This document shows, piece by piece, positions 1 through 8,806 of a DNA stretch of 64,000 nt. Source of the stretch: an uncultured Caulobacter sp. (GTDB lineage: Bacteria; Pseudomonadota; Alphaproteobacteria; Caulobacterales; Caulobacteraceae); contig CAJYMH010000010.1 in NCBI GenBank assembly GCA_913776195.1, forward strand, positions 1-64,000. The letters are read 5' to 3'. The notes under the pieces are model-generated. The model worked only from the letters and a program-made list of their open reading frames with translations, was not told the DNA's origin and searched no databases. Each line of letters begins with the position of its first letter. Within the stretch, counting starts at the first letter, position 1. The position numbers and the translations under genes are program-made.

Positions 1-511
1 CACGGCCGATCAGCCCGTGCTGCATCGCCTGCGCCGCGACATCCTCTATGTGCCGCCGTCCATGCGCGCCGCCGATCTGCTGCTGCGCATGCAGACCAGC
101 CGGATTCACATGGCGGTTGTCATCGACGAGTTCGGCGGCGCCGACGGCCTGGTGACCATGGAAGATCTGGTCGAGGCGGTGGTCGGCGATATCGCCGACG
201 AGCATGATGAGGCCCAGACCTCGGGCGTTATCCAACGCCCCGGCGGCGTGTTCGAGGCCGACGCCCGCGCGGCGCTGGAAGACCTCGAGGCCGCCATGGG
301 CGTGGAGGATCTGGCGCCGGCGGATCTGGAAGAAGACATCGACACCGTCGCCGGCCTGGTCACCGCCATCGCCGGCCGCGTTCCGCAGCGGGGCGAAGTC
401 ATCGTCCACCCGGGCGGCTTCGATCTGGAGATCACAGACGCCGATCCCCGGCGGGTCAAGCGTGTCCGCATCCGCCCCGCCGAGCGGGTAGCCGAGTCCG
501 CCGCAGGATGA
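1..511 (+). CDS. CorC/HlyC-type CBS-domain protein, 3' part only
   Basis: The gene enters from outside the window; only its last 170 or so codons are present, read in the frame beginning at base 2. The visible part holds the end of the second CBS domain (FGGADGLVTMEDLVEAVVGDI) and then the C-terminal CorC_HlyC domain, ending in a basic tail. Members of this family (CorC, YbeX, hemolysin-like) are linked to divalent-cation homeostasis and often sit just before lnt, as here. The stop overlaps the lnt start by 4 bp (ATGA), so the two are probably cotranscribed and translationally coupled. The listed ATG at 17 is internal, not the true start. Confidence 0.9.
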   Translation, partial: TADQPVLHRLRRDILYVPPSMRAADLLLRMQTSRIHMAVVIDEFGGADGLVTMEDLVEAVVGDIADEHDEAQTSGVIQRPGGVFEADARAALEDLEAAMGVEDLAPADLEEDIDTVAGLVTAIAGRVPQRGEVIVHPGGFDLEITDADPRRVKRVRIRPAERVAESAAG

Positions 512-2115
512 TCCGCCGCGTCCAGGCTAAGGTCGCGCCGCGCGTGCGACAGGCTTGGCGCGCGCCATGGCTGGCGGCGAGCCTTTCCCTGGGGGCCGGC
601 CTGGCCGCCGCCCTCGCCCATCCGCCCTTCGGCGTTCTGCCCGGCCTGCTCGGCTACGCGATCCTGCTGCGAAACATCGACGGCGCCGACCAGAGCGCGC
701 CGCTGTCTTCCGCCTTTCTGCGAGGTTGGCTGGCCGGGCTGGCCTATTTCGGTCTGAGCATCTGGTGGGTGGCCGAGGCCTTCTTGGTCAATCCCGCGCA
801 GGCCTGGATGGCGCCTTTCGCTCCGACCCTTCTGGCGGCGGGCCTTGGGCTGTTCTGGGGTCTGGCCGCCCTTATCTATCGCCGCTTCGCCCCGCCCGGC
901 GCGCGGCGTGTTCTAGTGTTCGCCGGCGTGTTCGCGGCGCTCGAATGGCTTCGCGGCCACGTCCTGACCGGCTTTCCGTGGAATCTGCCCGGCCAGAGCT
1001 GGGAGGCCGGCTCCTATCCGTCCCAGGCCGCGGCCCTGTTCGGCGCCTATGGGCTGACCTGGGTCACCCTAGCCTTGGCGGCCAGTTTCGCCGTCGCTTT
1101 CGAAGGTCGTCGCGGGCGCATCGCGACGGGGGTCGGTCTGACCGCGCTCCTGGCGCTTTACGGCTGGGGCGGCTGGCGGGTTCGTCACGCAACTCCGACC
1201 GCACCCGAAGCGCCGATGATCCGGATCGTCCAGGCGGATGTGCGCCAGGCGGTGAAATATGACGCCGACGTCTTTGCGGACATCGTTGAGCGCCACGTGC
1301 GCCTCACCCGGCAACCCGCGGCCCGGCGGCCTGACGTGATCGTCTGGCCGGAAGGCGCTATTCCGGACGCCGCAGACTCCTATCTCGCGCACGGGACCTG
1401 GACGCGGGCGGCCATCGAGGCGGCGCTGAAGCCGGGTCAGGGGCTGATCCTGGGCGCCTATCGGATCGACGGCTCTGTGGAAAAGCCGATCTATTACAAC
1501 AGCCTTATCGCCCTGCGCCGAACAGCGACGCTGGAAGTGACAGGGATCTATGACAAGCACCGCCTGACGCCTTTCGGCGAATACCTCCCTTTAGAGAGCT
1601 GGGCCGACCGCCTGGGCCTCAAGCAGATGGTGCAGGTCGGCGACGGCTTCACGCCAGGTCCGACGCCTCGGCCGCTTGAGCCCGCGGGACTTTTCCGCAT
1701 CCAGCCGCTGATTTGCTACGAAAGCCTGTTTCCTGGTTTCACCCAGGCTGGCGATGACGCGACACGGCCCCGGGCGATCGTCAACATCTCTAACGACGCC
1801 TGGTTCGGGGTGACGTCCGGACCCCTGCAGCACCTGAATCTCGCAAGCTACCGGGCGATCGAGACCGGCACGCCGATGATCCGCGCCACGCCCACCGGCG
1901 TCTCGGCCATGATCGACGCCTATGGTCGAATCGTGCCCGGCGCACGGCTCGATCTGGGGCAATCTGGCGTCATAGATGCCGCATTGCCGGCGTTGGCGCC
2001 GAAAACTGTATACGGTCGGCTTGGCGACGGACCATTTGCCGCTATGCTCCTATTCTCTTTGGGGGCAGGACTGCGTCGCCGAAAGGCTCAGGCCTTGAAA
2101 AGCAAAGTTATTTGA
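508..2115 (+). CDS. lnt: Apolipoprotein N-acyltransferase
   Basis: Lnt adds the third acyl chain to the N-terminal cysteine of lipoproteins in the inner membrane, the last step of lipoprotein maturation before Lol sorting. The 535-residue length is normal for the family. The N-terminal ~230 residues are a series of hydrophobic segments and the C-terminal half is a periplasmic nitrilase-like (CN_hydrolase) domain. The catalytic triad can be read as Glu in VWPEGAIP, Lys in YDKHRLTPFGEY and Cys in LICYESLFPG. It overlaps the upstream CorC gene by 4 bp. Its product acts upstream of LolA, also encoded in this window. Confidence 0.95.
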   Translation: MIRRVQAKVAPRVRQAWRAPWLAASLSLGAGLAAALAHPPFGVLPGLLGYAILLRNIDGADQSAPLSSAFLRGWLAGLAYFGLSIWWVAEAFLVNPAQAWMAPFAPTLLAAGLGLFWGLAALIYRRFAPPGARRVLVFAGVFAALEWLRGHVLTGFPWNLPGQSWEAGSYPSQAAALFGAYGLTWVTLALAASFAVAFEGRRGRIATGVGLTALLALYGWGGWRVRHATPTAPEAPMIRIVQADVRQAVKYDADVFADIVERHVRLTRQPAARRPDVIVWPEGAIPDAADSYLAHGTWTRAAIEAALKPGQGLILGAYRIDGSVEKPIYYNSLIALRRTATLEVTGIYDKHRLTPFGEYLPLESWADRLGLKQMVQVGDGFTPGPTPRPLEPAGLFRIQPLICYESLFPGFTQAGDDATRPRAIVNISNDAWFGVTSGPLQHLNLASYRAIETGTPMIRATPTGVSAMIDAYGRIVPGARLDLGQSGVIDAALPALAPKTVYGRLGDGPFAAMLLFSLGAGLRRRKAQALKSKVI

Positions 2116-2156
2116 GCGCATACCCTCGCAACGATAGTCGGTCAGTCAGGGTGGGA

Positions 2157-2594
2157 ATGGACGAGAATAGCGACGTAGAACGGTCGCCAAATCCCATCGA
2201 CGTCCACGTCGGTGCGAGGATCAGGTTGCGGCGCCGTTCGCTGGGCATCAGCCAAGAGCGGCTCGCCGAAGACCTTGGCCTGACTTTTCAGCAGGTTCAG
2301 AAGTATGAGCGCGGCGCCAACCGGGTCAGCGCCTCCAAGCTCTACGAGATCGCCAGAAGCCTTCAGATCTCCGTGACCTTCTTCTTCGACGATCTAGCCG
2401 ACCCCAGCGAAGGGCGCAGCGCCGGTTTCGCCGAGGACACGGCCAATCCCTTCGCCAACAGCTTCCTGATGACCCCCGAGGGCCTGGAGCTGGCGGAGCT
2501 GTTCCCGAAAATTCGCCGCCCGCGCGTGCGCCGGCGAATTCTGGAGCTTGTCCGCTCCATGGCGGACGAAGAGGAAGATGAACTCCTCGCCTGA
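2157..2594 (+). CDS. XRE-family helix-turn-helix regulator
   Basis: A 145-residue protein with one Cro/C1-type HTH near its N terminus (about residues 15-70: RIRLRRRSLGISQERLAEDLG, then FQQVQKYERG) and a C-terminal tail with IRRPRVRRRILELVRS. This resembles a family of small transcription factors common in Caulobacterales and Rhizobiales. I chose the ATG at 2157 because the track start at 2112 is a TTG inside the lnt stop and adds 15 residues lacking family character. The TTG overlap would be compatible with coupling to lnt, so it stays possible. The gene lies directly upstream of metK; whether it controls metK is not shown by the sequence. Confidence 0.85.
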   Translation: MDENSDVERSPNPIDVHVGARIRLRRRSLGISQERLAEDLGLTFQQVQKYERGANRVSASKLYEIARSLQISVTFFFDDLADPSEGRSAGFAEDTANPFANSFLMTPEGLELAELFPKIRRPRVRRRILELVRSMADEEEDELLA

Positions 2595-2609
2595 CGCCTT
2601 GCGCGGGAC

Positions 2610-2625
2610 ATAAAGTTATCTTTAT
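2610..2625. promoter_or_regulatory. ATAAAG-N4-CTTTAT palindrome, candidate operator of metK
   Basis: A perfect inverted repeat (ATAAAG TTAT CTTTAT) in the 82-bp gap between the XRE gene and metK, in an AT-rich patch unlike the surrounding G+C-rich DNA. It resembles the short AT-rich palindromes bound by ArsR-type regulators of methionine and SAM genes in Proteobacteria, but the regulator is not identified. The XRE protein encoded just upstream is an alternative ligand. Confidence 0.5.
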
Positions 2626-2630
2626 AGGTT

Positions 2631-2662
2631 CGGGATTATCACTGCGGGGTTCCGCGATCCCG
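2631..2662 (+). promoter_or_regulatory. Nested hairpin in the metK leader
   Basis: An outer stem CGGGAT/ATCCCG encloses an inner GCGG-GGTT-CCGC hairpin and ends 4 bases before the TCTGGAGG ribosome-binding site of metK. It could influence translation initiation. It does not match the SAM riboswitch classes as I remember them, so I call it only a structured leader. Confidence 0.4.
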
Positions 2663-2676
2663 TCTGGAGGCGTCTC

Positions 2677-3900
2677 TTGGCCCGTTCATCCTATATCTTC
2701 ACCAGCGAAAGCGTTTCTGAAGGCCACCCGGATAAGGTCGCCGACCGGATCAGCGACACCGTGGTGGACGCCTTCCTGACAGCCGACCCCGAGGCGCGCG
2801 TCGCCTGCGAAACCCTGGTGACCACCAACCGCATCGTCCTGGCGGGCGAAGTTCGCGCCGGCAAGCCAGGCGGCGACAAGGCCGCCAACAAGGCTCTTAC
2901 CAAAGACATCATCAAGTCCCTGGAGCCCAAGGTTCGGGCCGCTATCAAGGATATCGGCTACGAGCAGAAGGGCTTTCACTGGGAGAAGGCCAAGTACGCC
3001 TGCTATCTGCATGGTCAGTCGGCGCACATCGCCCAAGGCGTGGACTCCACCGACAAGAAGGACGAGGGCGCTGGCGACCAGGGCATCATGTTCGGCTACG
3101 CCAGCACCGAGACCCCGGAGCTGATGCCGGCCACCCTGCAGTACAGCCACAACATCCTGCGTCGCCTGGCCGAGCTGCGACACAGCGGCGAACTGCATGA
3201 GCTGGAGCCTGACGCCAAGAGCCAGGTGACCCTGGAATACGACGGCGACGGCAAGCCGGTCCGTGTTGTCTCCATCGTCGTGTCGCACCAGCACAAGAAG
3301 AAGATCGACGGCAAGACCGCCACCAGCAAGCGCGTGCTCGACCTGATCAAGCCGCACATCCTGCCGGTCTTCCCGGAAGGCCTGATCACCAAGAAGACCC
3401 AGTGGCTGGTGAACCCCACAGGCCGCTTCGAGATCGGCGGCCCGGACGGCGACGCCGGCATCACTGGCCGCAAGATCATCGTCGACACCTACGGCGGCGC
3501 GGCTCCGCACGGCGGCGGCGCGTTCTCGGGCAAGGATCCGACCAAGGTCGATCGCTCGGCCGCCTATGCCTGCCGCTATTTGGCCAAGAACGTCGTGGCC
3601 GCTGGCCTCGCCGACCGCTGCACCATCCAGATCGCCTACGCCATCGGTGTGGCGCGTCCGGTCTCGTTCCACGTGGACCTGCACGGCACCGGCAAGGTCG
3701 ATCCGGCCGAGCTGGAGCGCGTCCTGCCCGAGCTGATCGGCGGCGCGACTCCGCGCTCGATCCGCGAGCACCTGGGCCTCAACAAGCCGATCTACGCCCG
3801 CACCGCCGCCTACGGCCACTTCGGCCGCACGCCGGACAAGGACGGGGGCTTCTCCTGGGAGAAGACCGATCTTGTCGATGAGCTGAAGCGCCTGGCTTAA
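2677..3900 (+). CDS. metK: S-adenosylmethionine synthetase
   Basis: MetK forms S-adenosylmethionine from methionine and ATP in the cytoplasm; SAM feeds methylases such as TrmB and RsmG encoded in this window. The 407-residue product shows both family signatures, [12 protein letters not shown] and [16 protein letters not shown], plus [11 protein letters not shown] near the N terminus. The start is a TTG at 2677, supported by CTGGAGG 7 bases upstream and by the N-terminal sequence that begins the family domain. The gene faces the TIGR02588 gene and their stop codons share a TTAA tetranucleotide. A palindrome and a hairpin lie just upstream. Confidence 0.97.
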   Translation: MARSSYIFTSESVSEGHPDKVADRISDTVVDAFLTADPEARVACETLVTTNRIVLAGEVRAGKPGGDKAANKALTKDIIKSLEPKVRAAIKDIGYEQKGFHWEKAKYACYLHGQSAHIAQGVDSTDKKDEGAGDQGIMFGYASTETPELMPATLQYSHNILRRLAELRHSGELHELEPDAKSQVTLEYDGDGKPVRVVSIVVSHQHKKKIDGKTATSKRVLDLIKPHILPVFPEGLITKKTQWLVNPTGRFEIGGPDGDAGITGRKIIVDTYGGAAPHGGGAFSGKDPTKVDRSAAYACRYLAKNVVAAGLADRCTIQIAYAIGVARPVSFHVDLHGTGKVDPAELERVLPELIGGATPRSIREHLGLNKPIYARTAAYGHFGRTPDKDGGFSWEKTDLVDELKRLA

Positions 3901-4295
3901 GGCTCCACGAAACCTTCCGCGCGCAGGTTCATCCGGCCGGCGCGCGGATCGCCCTTGAAGAACAGTCCGCCCTTCGCGCTCGAGCGGCCGGGGACGTCGT
4001 CGATCACGGCGTGAGCCTCTTCGCCGTTGGCCAGGGCGCCGACGACCTGCACCTGGGCGGCGGTCTCACCTCCCTCGTTGCGCACCTCGAACAGCACACG
4101 CCAGCCGCCAGTCGTCTGGGCGACCTCAAGCGGCTCGACGACCAGAACCGGCGGCTCATGCTGACGACGGGCGTCGACGAGCACCAACGCCAGCAGGGTA
4201 ATGGCCATCAGTCCGCCCAGGACAGCGGCGACCCACTCCAGGACCGGAACCCGAGCCGAGGTTGGCGGCGCCTTCTTCCTCGCACGCGTGGCCAT
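3897..4295 (-). CDS. TIGR02588-like small membrane protein
   Basis: A 132-residue protein with a basic N terminus (ATRARKK), one membrane segment around residues 17-40 ([23 protein letters not shown]) and a soluble domain rich in beta-strand-like sequence that ends with [10 protein letters not shown]. Size and arrangement match the TIGR02588 family of unknown function, which typically occurs next to TIGR02587 membrane proteins, as here. I placed the start at the ATG at 4295, one base into the upstream stop (TGATG), because the longer ORF is low-complexity and out of character. Function is unknown; the soluble part may lie in the periplasm. Confidence 0.8.
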   Translation of the reverse strand: MATRARKKAPPTSARVPVLEWVAAVLGGLMAITLLALVLVDARRQHEPPVLVVEPLEVAQTTGGWRVLFEVRNEGGETAAQVQVVGALANGEEAHAVIDDVPGRSSAKGGLFFKGDPRAGRMNLRAEGFVEP

Positions 4296-5128
4296 CAGAG
4301 CACCAACCTCGCCGCCGCCGCCCCGATCGAGGCAGGCAGACCCAGAACAATGGCCATGCGCGCGGCCATCGCGGCGTCCACGCCATCCAGCCTTTCGAAA
4401 AACCAAAGGACGCCGAGGCTGGTCGCCAGGGCCACGCCGTAGCCCGCCAATGTGTAGTGCAGGAAGGTCGCCACGTGACCCGCGCCCTCGGCTCGCTCGT
4501 GCTGGCCGCGCAGAGCCAGTGCGTAGACCAGCAGGTGCAAAGCGACCATCGAGCCTATGGCCAGCAGCACCGTGTGGGCGGCGGTCATCTTCTGCGCGAT
4601 GATCAACATCTCCTGGGTGGGGGCGACGTTGAACCCGAAGAACAGCGCGCCCGCCCCCATCAGGAACAGCTCGCCCACATAGCCCGCCTCACGTTTTCGC
4701 CTGTCGTCGCCCTCATCCGGCGCCGCCAGCTGGTTGGCCGCCACCACCGCGCCCATACCGGCCGGCACCGCGCAGACGGCCACCACCCCCGCGATCTCGC
4801 CCACCGTCATGTCGCGAGTGACGACGCCAAACAAAATGACCGCCGTCAGGGTGACCAAGCAACCGACACCAAAGGCCGCCAAGGCGTCCAGGGCGTCGTC
4901 CGCCAGCCCCGTGGTCCGCTCGAAACCGGAGTAATATGAAACGCCGGTGATCAGCCCCAGGGCGACGAGTATCATCAGCGCCAGACGCTCACGGTCCATA
5001 TAGAGCCCGAAGCGCCACATCTCCTCGGTCATGAACAGCGGCAAGCTGAACAGCAACGCCCCGCCCGCGGCCCGCGCCAGGGCCTGGGCGTATTTGATCT
5101 CGGCGGCGATCGTCTTGCTCAGCATCGG
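4295..5128 (-). CDS. TIGR02587/DUF2391-like integral membrane protein
   Basis: A polytopic membrane protein of about 277 residues with roughly seven hydrophobic segments and little soluble sequence. It begins with ARAAGGALLFSLPLFMTEEMW, a pattern I recognise from the TIGR02587 family of unknown function. Start chosen at 5128 (MLSKTIAAE), which leaves about 14 residues before the first membrane segment as in relatives; the track start at 5161 adds 11 residues. It is the first gene of a two-gene unit with the TIGR02588 protein and diverges from trmB. Function unknown; the fixed pairing suggests the two proteins act together at the membrane. Confidence 0.8.
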   Translation of the reverse strand, partial: PMLSKTIAAEIKYAQALARAAGGALLFSLPLFMTEEMWRFGLYMDRERLALMILVALGLITGVSYYSGFERTTGLADDALDALAAFGVGCLVTLTAVILFGVVTRDMTVGEIAGVVAVCAVPAGMGAVVAANQLAAPDEGDDRRKREAGYVGELFLMGAGALFFGFNVAPTQEMLIIAQKMTAAHTVLLAIGSMVALHLLVYALALRGQHERAEGAGHVATFLHYTLAGYGVALATSLGVLWFFERLDGVDAAMAARMAIVLGLPASIGAAAARLVL

Positions 5129-5196
5129 CCGACTAACGCGCACGGCGACGCTTGGTGGCATGGCGGCGAGCCGGGAAAGGCGTTAAAGGGCGCGCC

Positions 5197-5880
5197 ATGC
5201 CCATCGCCCAGCAGCCTCACGGCCACCTTCGCTCGTTCGGACGCATCCAGGCGCGCCCTCTGAAGCCGCGTCAGGCCGCCCTGTTCGACACGCTCCTGCC
5301 GTCCATCGCCGTGCCGGAAGGCGCCTTTGACCCGCGCGCCCTGGCGCCGGAAGCCAAGGCGGTCTGGCTGGAGATCGGGTTCGGCGGCGGCGAACACATG
5401 GCCGGTCAGGCCGCCCGCAACCCCGATGCTCTGGTGATCGGGGCCGAACCCTTCGTGAACGGGGTGGGCAGCGCCCTGCGCCATGTCGAGGAGCAGGGGC
5501 TGAAGAACGTCCGCCTGCACCACGGCGACGTCCGCGACATTATCGCGGGCCTGCCCGATCAGAGCCTGGACCGGGTCTTCATCATGTTCCCGGACCCCTG
5601 GCAGAAGGCGCGTCATCACAAGCGCCGCCTGATCCAGGACGACTTTCTGGCCGAGCTGGCGCGGGTGATGAAGCCGGGCGCGCGCCTGCGCTTCGCCACC
5701 GACTGGGCGAATTACGCGGACTGGGCTCTGGAGAAAATCCTGGCCAGTGATCTGTTCGCCTGGCCGGTGGAGCGGGCGGACGACTGGCGCATCGCGCCCG
5801 CCGACCACCTCACCACGCGGTACGAGGAAAAGAAGCTGGGCGACTGCGCGCCCGTCTTCCTCGATTTCGTCAGGGCCTGA
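5197..5880 (+). CDS. trmB: tRNA (guanine-N7-)-methyltransferase
   Basis: TrmB methylates N7 of G46 in the variable loop of tRNAs using SAM. The 227-residue protein has the SAM-binding signature LEIGFGGGEH and the family motifs FPDPWQKARHHKRRL and FATDW near the C terminus. I chose the ATG at 5197, preceded by AAAGGG, over the track start at 5152, whose added 15 residues have no family match. It lies close to metK, the source of its cofactor, and converges with ppa, with only 21 bp between stop codons and no obvious terminator hairpin. Confidence 0.95.
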   Translation: MPIAQQPHGHLRSFGRIQARPLKPRQAALFDTLLPSIAVPEGAFDPRALAPEAKAVWLEIGFGGGEHMAGQAARNPDALVIGAEPFVNGVGSALRHVEEQGLKNVRLHHGDVRDIIAGLPDQSLDRVFIMFPDPWQKARHHKRRLIQDDFLAELARVMKPGARLRFATDWANYADWALEKILASDLFAWPVERADDWRIAPADHLTTRYEEKKLGDCAPVFLDFVRA

Positions 5881-5901
5881 TCGGCCCGGACGCCTTAGTT
5901 C

Positions 5902-6477
5902 TTAGTGCTCGCCAGCCTTTTCGAGAGCCGGATACGCCTTGGCCGGCTCGGCGGCGTTGAAGGCGTCGATCGACTTGCGGATCAGCTCGGCGGCCTCCTC
6001 GACGTCGCCCCAACCGCTGATCGTGACCGACTTGCCCTTTTCCAGGTCCTTGTAGTGCTGGAAGAAGTGGGCGATCTGCTCGATCAGGATGGTGGGCAGC
6101 TCGTTCCACGAGTTCACGCCGGTGTAGAACGGGTGCAGTTTGTCAACCGGCACGGCCAGAAGCTTTTCGTCGCCGCCGGCTTCGTCGGTCATCTTCAGCA
6201 CGCCGATCGGACGGCAGCGGATCACCGCGCCGGGCACCACCGGAGTCTGGCTGACCACCATGATATCCATCGGGTCACCGTCATCGGCCAGGGTGTGCGG
6301 GATGAACCCGTAATTGGCCGGGTAGTACATGGCGGTATGCAGGAAGCGGTCCACGAAGATCGCGCCGGAATCCTTGTCGAGCTCGTACTTCACCGGCTCG
6401 CCGCCTTGCGGGATTTCGATCACCGCATACAGGTCATAGGGCGGGTTCTTGCCGGTGGGGATCTTGGAGAGGTCCAT
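5902..6477 (-). CDS. ppa: Inorganic pyrophosphatase
   Basis: A soluble family I pyrophosphatase that hydrolyses PPi to phosphate and so drives DNA, RNA and aminoacyl-tRNA synthesis. The 191-residue length is slightly above the common bacterial 175. The signature DGDPMDIMV with its metal-binding aspartates is intact, as are the N-terminal IEIPQGG and the [10 protein letters not shown] region. ATG start at 6477. It stands alone on the minus strand between trmB and the MoeB/ThiF gene and has an 89-bp gap from the latter for its own promoter. Confidence 0.96.
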   Translation of the reverse strand: MDLSKIPTGKNPPYDLYAVIEIPQGGEPVKYELDKDSGAIFVDRFLHTAMYYPANYGFIPHTLADDGDPMDIMVVSQTPVVPGAVIRCRPIGVLKMTDEAGGDEKLLAVPVDKLHPFYTGVNSWNELPTILIEQIAHFFQHYKDLEKGKSVTISGWGDVEEAAELIRKSIDAFNAAEPAKAYPALEKAGEH

Positions 6478-6566
6478 GGTTGCGGCCGTCCATCACGAAA
6501 AATTCAGTAAAGCGGCGCCCCCTATGGACCGTAACGCGTCTGGGGAAAAGATAGGTGCGACGCTTT

Positions 6567-7307
6567 TTACGCTGCGCCGCACACTGTGCATGCCGGATCG
6601 GCGCCCACCCGCACCGTCCGGGACACGCCTGAAAGGCCGTCATAGATCAACAGCCTGTCCTGCAAGGGCTCGCCAGCGCGGGTGATCACCTTGACCGCCT
6701 CCAGCGCCATCATCGATCCGATAACGCCCGCCAAGGCGCCGACCACGCCTACCGCGCTGCAGGTCTCGGCGTCAGGCGGAATGTCCGGCACCAAGCACTG
6801 GTAGCAGGGGCGGCCTGAGAAAATCCCGACCTGGCCGCTCCATCGGCCGATCGCGCCGGTGACCAGGGTTTTGCCCTTTGCCACGCAGGCGGCGTTGACG
6901 CAGAAGCGGACGCTGAAATCGTCGGTGCCGTCGAGGATCAGGTCGTAGTCGGCGACCAAGGCCTCCGCGTTCTTGGCGGTCAGGGCGTGGGGCAGAGGGT
7001 CGACAGCTACGTTCGGATTGAGCGCCAGCAGGTGTTCGGCGGCGGCGATCACCTTCTCCCGGCCCACATCCGCCGCCGAATAGATCACTTGGCGCTGCAG
7101 GTTCGACAACGAGACCGTGTCGGCGTCCGCCAGGCCGATGGTCCCCACTCCCGCCGCGGCCAGATAGAGCGAGGCCGGCGCGCCCAGCCCGCCGGCGCCG
7201 ACCACCAGGACGCGTGCGCCCTTCAACGCCTGTTGCCCCTGGCCGCCGATTTCACGAAGAACCAGATGGCGGGCGTACCGCTCAACTTCCTCGGTCGAAA
7301 AGCCCAT
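6567..7307 (-). CDS. HesA/MoeB/ThiF-family E1-like adenylyltransferase
   Basis: A 246-residue protein of the ubiquitin-activating E1-like superfamily that adenylates the C terminus of a sulfur-carrier protein such as MoaD or ThiS. Seen are [17 protein letters not shown] at the N terminus, the nucleotide-binding [19 protein letters not shown], the acidic [10 protein letters not shown] and paired cysteines (CYQCL; CTVC) that would hold zinc. The start at 7307 was chosen by homology; the track ORF begins 110 residues earlier in antisense of hslV. Whether it serves molybdopterin or thiamine cannot be settled here because no moa or thi partner is adjacent. It diverges from hslV with 40 bp between starts. 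Confidence 0.9.
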   Translation of the reverse strand: MGFSTEEVERYARHLVLREIGGQGQQALKGARVLVVGAGGLGAPASLYLAAAGVGTIGLADADTVSLSNLQRQVIYSAADVGREKVIAAAEHLLALNPNVAVDPLPHALTAKNAEALVADYDLILDGTDDFSVRFCVNAACVAKGKTLVTGAIGRWSGQVGIFSGRPCYQCLVPDIPPDAETCSAVGVVGALAGVIGSMMALEAVKVITRAGEPLQDRLLIYDGLSGVSRTVRVGADPACTVCGAA

Positions 7308-7347
7308 GTGCTTGACCTCTTCGGCTGCGCTCGCCACATCGGACGGC

Positions 7348-7899
7348 ATGAAAGCCGACGCTTCTACATTCCCCGACTGGCACGGCACTACAATCCTGGC
7401 TGTTCGCAAGGACGGCCGGACCGTGATCGCCGGCGACGGACAGGTGTCCATGGGCCAGACCGTGGTCAAGGGCAACGCCCGCAAGGTCCGCACCCTGGCG
7501 GGCGGCAAGGTCATCGCGGGCTTCGCGGGCGCCACCGCCGACGCCTTCACCCTGATCGAACGGCTGGAGACAAAGCTGGAGGCCCATCCCGGCCAGCTGG
7601 CTCGAGCCTGCGTCGAACTGGCCAAGGACTGGCGCACCGACCGCTACCTGCGCAAGCTGGAGGCGATGCTGCTCGTGGCCGACGCCGAGGCGATCTACAC
7701 AGTCACCGGCGTGGGAGACGTGCTGGAGCCGGATCTGGGCGTGGCCGCCATAGGCTCCGGCGGAAACTACGCCCTGGCCGCCGCCCGCGCCCTGATCGAC
7801 CAGCCGCTGTCGGCGGAGGAGATCGCCCGTAAAGCCATGGGTATCGCCGCCGAGATTTGCGTCTACACCAACGGTTGCCTCACCGTGGAGACTCTTTAA
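7348..7899 (+). CDS. hslV: ATP-dependent protease subunit HslV
   Basis: HslV is the proteasome-like peptidase of the HslUV (ClpYQ) complex; HslU unfolds and feeds substrates. The 183-residue protein has the N-terminal-nucleophile motif [20 protein letters not shown]. The catalytic Thr therefore follows a short N-terminal extension, not just Met, so a propeptide must be removed; this is known from other alphaproteobacterial HslV proteins. ATG at 7348 was chosen over the track start at 7306. The usual partner hslU lies 0.9 kb downstream, separated by one inserted gene. Confidence 0.96.
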   Translation: MKADASTFPDWHGTTILAVRKDGRTVIAGDGQVSMGQTVVKGNARKVRTLAGGKVIAGFAGATADAFTLIERLETKLEAHPGQLARACVELAKDWRTDRYLRKLEAMLLVADAEAIYTVTGVGDVLEPDLGVAAIGSGGNYALAAARALIDQPLSAEEIARKAMGIAAEICVYTNGCLTVETL

Positions 7900-7942
7900 G
7901 GCCTTACAAGGAATTCACGTAACGCCGGGTTCTGAAAGGGCT

Positions 7943-8806
7943 ATGAACTCCGAATCCTTATTTCGGACGTACCCCATGCACCGCGCTCTTTTTCTCGCCG
8001 TCTCCGTTCTTGCGGCTCCCATGCTGGCTCAGGCCGCTGATCCCGCCGAAGTCATCGCGGCCGAGCGCGCCTTCGCCGCCGACGGCTTCGCCAACGGCGT
8101 GAAGGCCTCGTTCCTGCGCCATATGACGGACGACGCCCTGATGTTCGTTCCAGGCCCCGTCAACGCCAAGGCCTTTTTCGAAAAGCAGACCGGCGCCAAC
8201 GAGCCCCAGATCAAGTGGTGGCCAATCTTCGCCGGCATCGCCCGCAGCGGCGACTTGGGCTTCACCACCGGTCCGGCGGAATACGACGGCAAACGCGGCG
8301 GCCACTATTTCACCGTCTGGGCCAAGCAGCCCGACGGCGGCTGGAAGTGGGTCTATGACGGCGGCCCTCGCGCCACTTCCGTCGGCCAGCCGGGACCCGA
8401 GAGCGAGCCGGTCACCTTGCCCGTCGCCACGGGCGGAGCGGGTTCGTCGCAAAAGGCTTTCGCCGAGGTTCAGGCGGCCGAAGCCGCCTTGGCCAAGGCC
8501 GCCCTGACTGATTCCAAGGCCGCCTTCCTGGCCGTGCTGGCCAACGAGGCCCGGCTGACCAGCTCCAAGGCCCCCCTTCCGGCCACGCCCGATGCGGTCG
8601 CCACCGAATTGGACACGCGCGCCAAGGTCATCACCTTCACCGCCAAGGGGGGGGCGGCCTCCAAGGCCGGTGATCTGGCCTGGACCTGGGGCGACGCTGA
8701 TTGGGCCGCGACCGATGGCAAGCCGGCAAAGGGACACTATGTTCGGATCTGGCAGACCCGGCCGGAAGGCTGGCGTCTGGTTTATGATCAGATCCTACCG
8801 GCTTGA
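7943..8806 (+). CDS. Exported NTF2-like (SnoaL/DUF4440-type) protein
   Basis: A protein of up to 287 residues with an N-terminal signal peptide ([17 protein letters not shown], then cleavage before ADPAE). The ATG at 7976 gives a more typical signal peptide; the ATG at 7943 adds 11 residues. Two NTF2-like halves can be discerned, each with a helix ([27 protein letters not shown]) followed by strands ending in [20 protein letters not shown] and [18 protein letters not shown], so it looks like an internal duplication. Its stop overlaps the hslU start by one base (TGATG), which places it in an hslV-x-hslU operon. Its role is unknown; export makes a direct part in cytoplasmic HslUV unlikely. Confidence 0.8.
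   Translation: MNSESLFRTYPMHRALFLAVSVLAAPMLAQAADPAEVIAAERAFAADGFANGVKASFLRHMTDDALMFVPGPVNAKAFFEKQTGANEPQIKWWPIFAGIARSGDLGFTTGPAEYDGKRGGHYFTVWAKQPDGGWKWVYDGGPRATSVGQPGPESEPVTLPVATGGAGSSQKAFAEVQAAEAALAKAALTDSKAAFLAVLANEARLTSSKAPLPATPDAVATELDTRAKVITFTAKGGAASKAGDLAWTWGDADWAATDGKPAKGHYVRIWQTRPEGWRLVYDQILPA

Noticed and set aside
2595-2676. SAM riboswitch before metK
   Set aside because: The leader is too short for SAM-I and lacks the sequence I remember for SAM-II and SAM/SAH types. Reported as an unclassified hairpin.
3665-3680. CGTTCCACGTGGACCT in metK, like parS
   Set aside because: Thirteen of 16 bases match, but it is not a palindrome at the ends and the codons (Phe-His-Val-Asp) explain the sequence. 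ParB binding is unlikely.
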